Of a stretch of 64,000 nt of DNA, positions 57,423 through 64,000 are shown piece after piece; position 1 is the stretch's first letter; each line of letters starts with the position of its first letter. Below the pieces are notes generated by a model, which was not told the origin of the DNA, made no database searches, and saw nothing but the letters and a program-made list of their open reading frames with translations. The translations under genes were made by a program, and so were the position numbers. Source of the DNA: Thiohalocapsa halophila (lineage in GTDB: Bacteria > Pseudomonadota > Gammaproteobacteria > Chromatiales > Chromatiaceae); the NCBI RefSeq assembly GCF_016583825.1, contig NZ_NRRV01000024.1:1-64000 (forward strand), in the 5' to 3' direction.

Positions 57423-59770
57423 GCGGCGGGCGCCGGGACAAAACGGGCAGCAGAACGGGCAGCAAGACGGGCAGGCTCACCCGCCGCGCCTTCCTGATCG
57501 GCTCGGTGGCGGTGGCCGGCGGGGTGGCGTTCGGTGTCTACCAGGCGCGCCAGCCCCATCCAAACCCGCTCGGCGGCGACCGGCCGGACCCCGCCGGCGC
57601 GGACGACGACCCCGCGGTGACCTTGAATCCCTACCTCGTCGTCGATACCGACGGCGTCGCCATCGTCACCCCGCGGGCGGAGATGGGCCAGGGGGTGCAC
57701 ACCACCCTCGCCGCGCTGGTGGCCGAAGAGCTGGACCTGCCCTGGGAGTCCGTGCGCACGCTGCACGGCCCGGCGGCGGCGGCCTATTTCAACGCGGCCG
57801 TGCTGGCAGCGGCAGTGCCCTACCCCAGCTGGGACCACGGCTGGCTCGCCGAGGGCCTGCGGGATGTCGCCGGCGTGGCCGGCAAGCTGCTCGGCATGCA
57901 GCTCACCGGCGGCTCCACCAGCACGGCGGACGCCTTCGTCAAGATGCGCAAGGCGGGCGCGGCGGCGCGGTCGGTGCTCGTGCAGGCCGCGGCGGCGCGC
58001 TGGGGGCGGGATGCGGCCTCGCTGCGCACCGACGGGGGCGCCGTCGTCGACCCCGGCAGCGGCGAGCGGCTGCCCTACACCACGCTCGCCGCGGACGCCG
58101 CCGCCATCGAGCCGCCCGCGGACCCGCCGCTCAAGCCGCGCTCGCAGTGGCGGCTGCTCGGGCGCAGCCTGCCGCGCGTGGACATGACCGCGAAGTGCAC
58201 CGGCACGGCAGGCTTCGGCATCGACGTACAGCTGCCCGGCATGCGCTACGCGACGGTCCTCGCCAATCCCTACCCGGGCGGCATCCGCGGCGGCTTCGAC
58301 GCCGGCAAGACCGAGGACATGCCCGGTGTGGTGCAGGTCGTCGATCTCGGACCCGAGCATGGGGATGCCCTGGCCGTGGTGGCCGACAACACCTGGCGGG
58401 CCTTCCAGGGCGCCGAAGCACTGAACATCGACTGGCGCCCGGCAGCGGATGTGACCGGCGACAGCGCGGCGATGCTGGACGTGATCGCGGCATCCATCGA
58501 TACCCAGGCACCGGACGCCACGCCCCGCGACGACGGCGACGTGGAGCAGGCCCTGCGCATCGCCCGCGCCGAGGCCAAACCCATGGTCGAGGCCGAATAC
58601 CGCGCCCCCTTCCTCGCCCACACGACGCTGGAGCCGCCGGCTGCGGTGGCACTGCGCGAGCCCGAGCGCCTCACCCTCTGGTGCGGTCACCAGGCGCCCA
58701 CCCTGTTGCGGGACCTGGCCGCCGAGCAGGCGGGGCTGGACCCGGAGCAGGTGGACGTGCGGGTGCAGTTCCTCGGCGGCGGTTTCGGGCGGCGCGCGGA
58801 GGTGGACTTCGCGCTGCAGGCCGCGGCGGTGGCCGAGGCCATGCCCGGCACCCCCGTCAAGCTCACCTGGACCCGCGAGGAAGACGTCCGCCACGACCTC
58901 TACCGGCCCGCGGCCGTCGCTCGCTGCACCGGCGTGCCGGGCCGGGACGGGCTGCCGGAGACCGCCGTGTTGGAGATCGCCTCGCCGTCGGTGATGCGCT
59001 CCTTTGCGGGGCGCGCGGGTCTGCCGGCCATGGGCCCGGACAAGCTCATCACCGAAGGGGCGGCCATGCAGCCCTACCGCATCGCCAATTACCGCGTGGT
59101 GGGCTATGCGCCGAGCTCTCCCGTGCCGCTCGGCAACTGGCGCAGCGTCGGGGCCTCCTTCAACGGCTTCTTCCACGAGTGCTTCCTGGACGAGCTGGCC
59201 GCGGCCGGCGGGCAGGACCCGCTCGCGATGCGGCTCGCGCTCACCCGCGACTATCCCTTCGCGCAGGCGGTGCTGGAGACGATGCGCGAGCTCGCCGGTT
59301 GGGACAGGCCCCTGCCGACGGACGACGGGCGCCGGCGCGGGCGCGGGCTCGCCATGACCCACTCCTTCGGCAGCACCGTGGCGCAGGTGGTGGAGGTGAG
59401 CGACGGTACGGACGGCATCCGCGTGGAGCGGGTGCACTGCGTCGCCGACGTGGGCCTGGCGCTGGACCCGGCCATCATCGAGGCGCAGATGCAGTCCGGC
59501 ATCGTCTACGGCCTCTCCGCCGCCATCATGGAAGAAATCACCTTCAAAGACGGCCGCGTCCAGCAGTCCAACTTCCACGACTACGACGCACTGCGGCTCG
59601 CGCAGACGCCGGAGATCCGGGTGCGCATCCTGCAATCCGGCGAGGCCCCCACCGGGGTCGGCGAGCCCGGCACGCCGCCGTCCAAGCCGGCGCTGGCCAA
59701 TGCGGTCTTTGCCGCCACCGGCAAGCGCATCCGCGAGTATCCGCTCAACAAGCACGTCACCTTCGCGTGA
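57419..59770 (+). CDS. iorB: Molybdenum large subunit, isoquinoline 1-oxidoreductase-like (IorB)
   Basis: 783 residues, ATG at 57419 overlapping the small-subunit stop. A Tat signal [14 protein letters not shown] (about 22-36) directs it to the periplasm. The pattern [17 protein letters not shown] and [19 protein letters not shown], with [20 protein letters not shown] containing the conserved Glu, marks a single-gene large subunit of the xanthine oxidase family. The substrate is unknown, as aldehyde oxidation and isoquinoline-like hydroxylation are both possible. Confidence 0.9.
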   Translation: MSGGRRDKTGSRTGSKTGRLTRRAFLIGSVAVAGGVAFGVYQARQPHPNPLGGDRPDPAGADDDPAVTLNPYLVVDTDGVAIVTPRAEMGQGVHTTLAALVAEELDLPWESVRTLHGPAAAAYFNAAVLAAAVPYPSWDHGWLAEGLRDVAGVAGKLLGMQLTGGSTSTADAFVKMRKAGAAARSVLVQAAAARWGRDAASLRTDGGAVVDPGSGERLPYTTLAADAAAIEPPADPPLKPRSQWRLLGRSLPRVDMTAKCTGTAGFGIDVQLPGMRYATVLANPYPGGIRGGFDAGKTEDMPGVVQVVDLGPEHGDALAVVADNTWRAFQGAEALNIDWRPAADVTGDSAAMLDVIAASIDTQAPDATPRDDGDVEQALRIARAEAKPMVEAEYRAPFLAHTTLEPPAAVALREPERLTLWCGHQAPTLLRDLAAEQAGLDPEQVDVRVQFLGGGFGRRAEVDFALQAAAVAEAMPGTPVKLTWTREEDVRHDLYRPAAVARCTGVPGRDGLPETAVLEIASPSVMRSFAGRAGLPAMGPDKLITEGAAMQPYRIANYRVVGYAPSSPVPLGNWRSVGASFNGFFHECFLDELAAAGGQDPLAMRLALTRDYPFAQAVLETMRELAGWDRPLPTDDGRRRGRGLAMTHSFGSTVAQVVEVSDGTDGIRVERVHCVADVGLALDPAIIEAQMQSGIVYGLSAAIMEEITFKDGRVQQSNFHDYDALRLAQTPEIRVRILQSGEAPTGVGEPGTPPSKPALANAVFAATGKRIREYPLNKHVTFA

Positions 59771-59779
59771 GTCAGCGAG

Positions 59780-59865
59780 CGTAGGTCGGTGCCGACGCCA
59801 GGAGGCCCGACACAGCCAGCGGCGCGGACGTGTCGGGCTTCGCTGCCGCTCAGCGCCGACCTACG
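59780..59865. repeat. Nested inverted repeats between iorB and trmJ
   Basis: CGTAGGTCGG (59780-59789) pairs with CCGACCTACG (59856-59865), and inside it GCCCGACAC (59805-59813) pairs with GTGTCGGGC (59830-59838). The unit is a REP-like hairpin between convergent genes, of the same GTAGGTCGG family as 40811-40858, and may terminate both transcripts. Confidence 0.8.
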
Positions 59866-60673
59866 CGTCCGGAGCGCCGGCGCGTGGCTTGCCCGGGCGG
59901 CCGGCCGTCTTCGCGAGCACGCCGCGCAGGATGTTGAGCTCGGTGCGGTCCGGGCGGGCGCGATGGAAGAGCCGCCGCAGGCGCCGGGACAGGGTGCTGC
60001 ATTGGCCTTCGTCGGCATAGCCGATGGCGGTCAGCGTGCGCATTAGGTGGGCGTGGAAGCCGTCCATCTCCTCGGCGGTGGCGAGATCCGGGCGGTCGTC
60101 GACGCCGGCGGGTGACACAGCCGTCGCCTCGGCCTCCGCCAGCAGGTGACGCCGGACCTCGTAGGCGAACACCTGCGCCGCGGCGGCGATGTTGAGCGAG
60201 CTGAAGTCCGGATTGGTGGGAATCCGCACCAGGTAGTGGCACAGCGCCAGCTCGTCGTTGGAGAGGCCCGTGCTCTCGCGCCCGAGCACCAGTGCCACGT
60301 CGCCGTGGGCCGCCTCCGCCACCAGCCGGGCGCCGCAGCCGGCGGCGTCCAGCTCCGGCCATTCCAAGGCCCGCGCCCGCGCGCTGGAGCCCACCACCAG
60401 CCGGCAGCCGGCCAGTGCCTCCGCGAGGTCGTCATGCACCGTCGCCGCCGCCAACAGATCGTCGGCGCCGGAGGCGCGGGCAACAGCATCGGCGTCGGCG
60501 AAGCGGGCACCGAGCTTGGGGCGCACCAGGGCCATGCGCGAGAGGCCCATGTTCTTCATGGCCCGCGCAGTGGCGCCGATGTTGCCGGAGAGGCTGGTCT
60601 CCACCAGCACGAAGCGGATGCGGGCCAGCCGCGCGGCGGCCGCCGCATCAGCCGGTGTTTGCTCGCTTGCCAA
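59861..60673 (-). CDS. trmJ: tRNA (cytidine/uridine-2'-O-)-methyltransferase TrmJ
   Basis: 270 residues. IRFVLVETSLSGNIGATARAM, ALVLGRESTGLSNDEL and IPTNPDFSSLNIAAAAQVFA are the SPOUT-knot motifs of TrmJ, which methylates ribose 32 of tRNA. The C-terminal extension (LRRLFHRARPDRTELNILRG) is typical of TrmJ. Full length. Confidence 0.94.
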   Translation of the reverse strand: MASEQTPADAAAAARLARIRFVLVETSLSGNIGATARAMKNMGLSRMALVRPKLGARFADADAVARASGADDLLAAATVHDDLAEALAGCRLVVGSSARARALEWPELDAAGCGARLVAEAAHGDVALVLGRESTGLSNDELALCHYLVRIPTNPDFSSLNIAAAAQVFAYEVRRHLLAEAEATAVSPAGVDDRPDLATAEEMDGFHAHLMRTLTAIGYADEGQCSTLSRRLRRLFHRARPDRTELNILRGVLAKTAGRPGKPRAGAPDA

Positions 60674-60837
60674 TCGCGCCTCCTTCCAAAACCGAACAGG
60701 ACGCGCACAGGTTAGGGCAAGGCGGCGTGCGCCGCGATCCGCTCATCGGCTGGACGCAGCGGCGGCTGGCCCAGTGGCGGCTGGGGCGCGGTTGCGCGGC
60801 GGTCGAGGCGGGGGCGCCTGCGGCCCGAAGGCGGGAT

Positions 60838-61077
60838 TCAGGCCGGCTCGTGCAGATCGAGCCGCCGCTCGATGCGGTCCAGGCGGGCCTCGATCCGGTC
60901 CATGCGCTGGTGGGCGATGGCGTTGTCGCCGTGGAGCCCGGCCACCTGTGTCTCGAGCGAGGTCAGGCGCAGCTTGATAGTGTCTAGGTCTTCCGCCAGC
61001 TGATCGACGCGGCCGCGGATGTGGCGCAGGTGCTCCAGGATCAGGTTTTCGCCTTGCTCGGTCATCGTTTGGAACAT
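60838..61077 (-). CDS. Small coiled-coil protein
   Basis: 79 residues (a second start at 61065 gives 75). Heptad pattern ILEHLRHIRGRVDQLAEDLD, then RMDRIEARLDRIERRLDLHE: a continuous coiled coil. This is the layout of small conserved proteins of unknown function. No partner recognised. Confidence 0.6.
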   Translation of the reverse strand: MFQTMTEQGENLILEHLRHIRGRVDQLAEDLDTIKLRLTSLETQVAGLHGDNAIAHQRMDRIEARLDRIERRLDLHEPA

Positions 61078-61249
61078 TCAGTGCCGACAGGCAAAGGGTT
61101 ACACGAAGTCGGCCGGTGCACAAGCCAATCTGGGCACGTCACGTCGACGCGCCTGCGCCGGTCCGTGACGGCCCAACTGCCTGACCGGGCGCAGGGGAAA
61201 GCGCATCAGCACCTTCTAATCCACCCGAGGCTTGCGCTATGGTGAAGGT

Positions 61250-62068
61250 ATGTCACCGATGCTCAATATCGCCGTCCGCGCCGCGCGCGCCGCCGGGCGC
61301 ATCACCATGCGCTTCTTCGAGCGTGCGGATGCGCTGAAGGTCCAGACCAAGAGCCGCAACGACTTCGTCTCCGAGGTGGACCGCGCCGCGGAAGCGGCCA
61401 TCATCGAGATCCTGCGCGAGAAGTTCCCGGACCACGCCATCCTCGCCGAGGAGAGCGGCAGCCACGCCGCCGGCAAGGGTCGCGGGACAAGGGATGAATT
61501 CGAGTGGGTCATCGACCCGCTGGACGGCACCACCAATTACCTGCACGGCTTCCCGCAGTGGGCCATCTCCATTGGCCTGCGCCAGCGCGGGCGTATGCAG
61601 CTCGGCGTGGTCTACGACCCGCTGCACGAGGAGCTCTTCACCGCCGAGCGCGGCGGCGGCGCCCTGCTGAACGACCGCAAGATCCGCGTCACTCAACGCC
61701 GGGGCATGGACGGGGCGCTCATCGGCACCGGCATCCCCTTCAGCGACGAGACACAGCTGCGCACCTATCTGCCCATGCTGGAGGCCATCATCAAGGGCAC
61801 CGCCGGCGTGCGCCGGCCGGGCTCGGCGGCGCTGGACTTCGCCTATGTCGCCGCCGGCCGCCTGGACGGCTTCTGGGAGCTGGGCCTGAAGCCCTGGGAC
61901 TTCGCCGCCGGCGCCCTGCTGGTGACGGAGGCCGGCGGCATGGTGACCGACCTCGCGGGCAGCGAGCGCCACTTCGAGACCTGCAACGTGGTCGCCGGCG
62001 GCCACAAGGTCCACAAGGCCATGCTGCAGCGCCTGCGGCCCTTCCTCGGACCCGACCTGCCCGCCTGA
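61250..62068 (+). CDS. suhB: Inositol monophosphatase-family protein SuhB
   Basis: 272 residues from ATG at 61250 with GAAGG upstream. The metal motif EWVIDPLDGTTNYLHGFPQW (Asp residues) and KPWDFAAGALLVTEAGGMVT give the two-metal phosphatase site; the front NDFVSEVDRAAEAAIIEILR is also conserved. In bacteria SuhB also supports rRNA transcription antitermination. Eleven bases before the korA-like gene. Confidence 0.93.
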   Translation: MSPMLNIAVRAARAAGRITMRFFERADALKVQTKSRNDFVSEVDRAAEAAIIEILREKFPDHAILAEESGSHAAGKGRGTRDEFEWVIDPLDGTTNYLHGFPQWAISIGLRQRGRMQLGVVYDPLHEELFTAERGGGALLNDRKIRVTQRRGMDGALIGTGIPFSDETQLRTYLPMLEAIIKGTAGVRRPGSAALDFAYVAAGRLDGFWELGLKPWDFAAGALLVTEAGGMVTDLAGSERHFETCNVVAGGHKVHKAMLQRLRPFLGPDLPA

Positions 62069-62079
62069 GCGTCGGCGTC

Positions 62080-63903
62080 ATGTCCGGCTCGCCAATGTCC
62101 GGCACCCCAAGGTCCGGCGCCCCAACGTCCGGCACCAGGCCCGACCCCGGCGACTCGCCGCCGCTCACCGTCGCCGTCACCGGTGCCGGCGGCAGCGGCG
62201 CCGTCACCGCCGGCCTGATCCTGCTCGAAGCCGTCGCCGCCGCCGGGCTCTTCGGCCTGCTCCGGCGCAGCGCCGGCCCGCAGATCCGCGGCGGCGAGTC
62301 GGCGGCGCTGCTGCGCTTCGGCCCGGCGCCGGTGCATTGTGCGGGCGACCGCTGCGATCTGCTCGCCGCGCTGGACTGGGCGAATCACGAGCGCTTCGCC
62401 GAGGAAATCCCGCTGGACGCCGACAGCCTGGTGCTGACGGACCCCGCCGCCGGCACGCCGCCGGCCGTTGTGGCCGCCGGCGACGCCGCGCTGCGGGAGA
62501 TCGGCTTTGCCGACAGCGCCCGGGAGCGCGCGGGCGGGCGCCCCAACATGGTGGCCGTCGGCGCCGCAGGCGCCCTCGCCGGACTGCCGCTGGACGCCCT
62601 GCTGGACGGCGCCGCCCGCACCCTGGCCGGCAAGGGCGAGGCGGTGGTGGCTGCTGCCCGCGCGTGCATCCGCGCCGGTTTTGATCTGGCCGATCCGGCG
62701 GAGCGGCTGCGCAAGCCCGCATCAGCGCCCGCCGAGATACCGCAGCGCTGGCACATCAACGGCAACGAGGCCGCCGGGCTCGGTGCCCTGCGCGCCGGCG
62801 TGCGCTTCGTCGCCGCCTATCCCATCACCCCCGCCAGCGAGATGCTGGAGTGGCTGGCGCCGCGGCTGGAGCGCCTCGGCGGCACGCTGCTCCAGGCGGA
62901 GGACGAGCTGGCCTCGGTGAACATGATCATCGGCAGCGCCTTCGGCGGCGTGCCGGCGCTGACGGCCACCTCCGGGCCCGGCTTGAGCCTGATGCTGGAA
63001 GGGATCGGGCTGGCGGTGGCCAGCGAGACGCCCATCGTCGTCGTGGACGTGATGCGCGGCGGCCCGAGCACCGGCATCCCCACCAAGTCCGAGCAGTCGG
63101 ACCTGAACGCCGCCCTGTACGGCCTGCACGGCGACGCCCCGCATCTGGTGCTGGCGGCGCTGGACATCGGCGACTGCGCGCACACCGTGGCCTGGGCGAC
63201 CCGGCTGGCGTGGCAGTTGCAGACGGCGGCCATTGTGCTGTCGGACCAGTCCCTGGGGCAGTCGCGGATGGTGGGCGAGCCCGCACCAGTGGCCGAGGAG
63301 CCCCTCGCAGCACTGCAACACCCCACGGCCGCCGGGGACGCACCCTTTCGGCGCTATGCGGTCACCGCCGATGGCATATCCCCAATGTCGGTGCCCGGCG
63401 AGCCGGGCCTGGCCTACACCGCCGACGGGCTGGAGCACGACCCGACGGGCGCCCCCTCCAGCCGCGCCGCAGACCACGCCGACCAGCTCGACAAGCGCCG
63501 GCACAAGCTCCTCGCCCATGACTACGGCCCCCACTGGGCCGAGATCACCGAGCCCGCCGACCCGGATGCGGTGGCGCTGACCCTGCTCACCTTCGGCGCC
63601 TGCCGCGGCGCCGTGCTGGAGGCGGCCGCGCGTCTGCGCGCGGGCGGTCATGCGGTGCGCACCGTCGCCCTGCGGCTGCTGGCGCCTTTGCGGCGCCGGG
63701 CGCTCATGCATGCCCTCGGCGACACCCGCGTGCTGGTGGTGGAGCAGAGCCACGGCGCCCAGCTCTTCCACTACCTACACGCCGAGCAGGCCCTACCGGC
63801 CCACGCCCGCTCGCTGGCGCGGGCCGGACCGCTGCCGCTGCGCCCGGGGGAGATCGTCGACGCGGCGGCGGCACTCATCGACGCGCACCGAGGTGGCCCA
63901 TGA
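62080..63903 (+). CDS. 2-oxoacid:ferredoxin oxidoreductase, fused gamma-alpha subunit
   Basis: 607 residues from ATG at 62080. Residues about 28-200 are a gamma-type domain (VAVTGAGGSGAVTAGLILLE, RRSAGPQIRGGESAALLRFG). From about 216 the alpha subunit follows (RFVAAYPITPASEMLEWLAP, ATSGPGLSLMLEGIGLAVAS, TGIPTKSEQSDLNAALYGLH, domain II near 560). The enzyme carboxylates or decarboxylates 2-oxoacids with CoA and ferredoxin; the substrate (2-oxoglutarate or another) is undetermined. Overlaps the beta subunit start by four bases (ATGA). Confidence 0.9.
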   Translation: MSGSPMSGTPRSGAPTSGTRPDPGDSPPLTVAVTGAGGSGAVTAGLILLEAVAAAGLFGLLRRSAGPQIRGGESAALLRFGPAPVHCAGDRCDLLAALDWANHERFAEEIPLDADSLVLTDPAAGTPPAVVAAGDAALREIGFADSARERAGGRPNMVAVGAAGALAGLPLDALLDGAARTLAGKGEAVVAAARACIRAGFDLADPAERLRKPASAPAEIPQRWHINGNEAAGLGALRAGVRFVAAYPITPASEMLEWLAPRLERLGGTLLQAEDELASVNMIIGSAFGGVPALTATSGPGLSLMLEGIGLAVASETPIVVVDVMRGGPSTGIPTKSEQSDLNAALYGLHGDAPHLVLAALDIGDCAHTVAWATRLAWQLQTAAIVLSDQSLGQSRMVGEPAPVAEEPLAALQHPTAAGDAPFRRYAVTADGISPMSVPGEPGLAYTADGLEHDPTGAPSSRAADHADQLDKRRHKLLAHDYGPHWAEITEPADPDAVALTLLTFGACRGAVLEAAARLRAGGHAVRTVALRLLAPLRRRALMHALGDTRVLVVEQSHGAQLFHYLHAEQALPAHARSLARAGPLPLRPGEIVDAAAALIDAHRGGP

Positions 63904-64000
63904 CCGCAGCGCACGGCAGGAGCACCGAGCAGCTCAAGGCGTCCATCCCGAGCCTGCGGGCGAAGGACTACAAGTCCGACGTCAAGCCCGTCTGGTGCCC
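63900..64000 (+). CDS. 2-oxoacid:ferredoxin oxidoreductase beta subunit (runs off right edge)
   Basis: Starts ATG at 63900, overlapping the gamma-alpha stop. The visible 33 residues end KDYKSDVKPVWCP, the start of the thiamine-diphosphate subunit (the WCPGCGD cluster region of KorB-type proteins). Truncated by the window. Confidence 0.85.
   Translation, partial: MTAAHGRSTEQLKASIPSLRAKDYKSDVKPVWC

Overview
The window is a GC-rich (roughly two thirds G+C by eye) stretch of a gammaproteobacterial chromosome. Four kinds of gene point to the Chromatiales (purple-sulfur or sulfur-oxidising relatives): a class I fructose-1,6-bisphosphatase, a fused 2-oxoacid:ferredoxin oxidoreductase (gamma-alpha, followed by beta), the stress operon prkA-yeaH-spoVR, and many small toxin-antitoxin cassettes. 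The lineage is an inference from gene content. No rRNA or other taxonomic marker is present.

Region 1 (1-3.4 kb) is debris: the tail of a transposase-like gene, a diguanylate cyclase that has lost its 5' end, and an OpuAC-TAXI double substrate-binding protein that has lost its 5' end and is frameshifted. Region 2 (3.4-11.3 kb) holds an intact MscS/MscK-type channel, a DUF481 outer-membrane protein, a VapBC pair, a DUF1772 membrane protein, and an NmrA-like oxidoreductase divergent from an AraC-type regulator. Region 3 (11.6-17.6 kb) reads as a decayed defence/mobile island ending at tRNA-Lys(UUU). It contains a cut-off RadC, an OLD-family nuclease without its ATPase core, a Phd/UPF0175-PIN toxin-antitoxin pair, a broken PglX-like methylase, H-NS, a phosphoribosyltransferase, a methyltransferase tail and an XRE regulator with a palindromic candidate operator.

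Region 4 (17.7-32.8 kb) is mostly housekeeping: queC, a degenerate GGDEF membrane protein, fbp divergent from acetoacetyl-CoA synthetase, rlmB, rnr, tRNA-Leu(CAG) with a clear intrinsic terminator, a BASS transporter and a large L,D-transpeptidase. Region 5 (33.1-38.1 kb) is the minus-strand operon prkA-yeaH-spoVR. Region 6 (38.4-48.0 kb) carries an APC permease, moaE, msrQ and msrP (separated by a repeat-rich gap), two GT4 glycosyltransferases overlapping galE, and a CPA1 antiporter.

Region 7 (48.0-53.6 kb) is accessory. It has BrnT/BrnA, a ribbon-helix-helix antitoxin whose PIN-like partner is interrupted by a 228-bp MITE-like element, a truncated sensor kinase with its LuxR-type regulator, a nucleotidyltransferase overlapping a small basic protein, a secreted protein and an HD protein. 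Region 8 (53.8-64 kb) has an XRE regulator, LemA with a GIDE-domain protein carrying an EF-hand, an Mrr restriction enzyme, an isoquinoline-oxidoreductase-like two-subunit molybdenum enzyme, trmJ, a coiled-coil protein, suhB and the start of the korAB-like operon.

The least explained features are the MITE-like element at 49.6 kb, the 51.1 kb nucleotidyltransferase/small-protein pair, dispersed families of inverted repeats between genes, and the partial defence genes of the 11.6-17.6 kb island.
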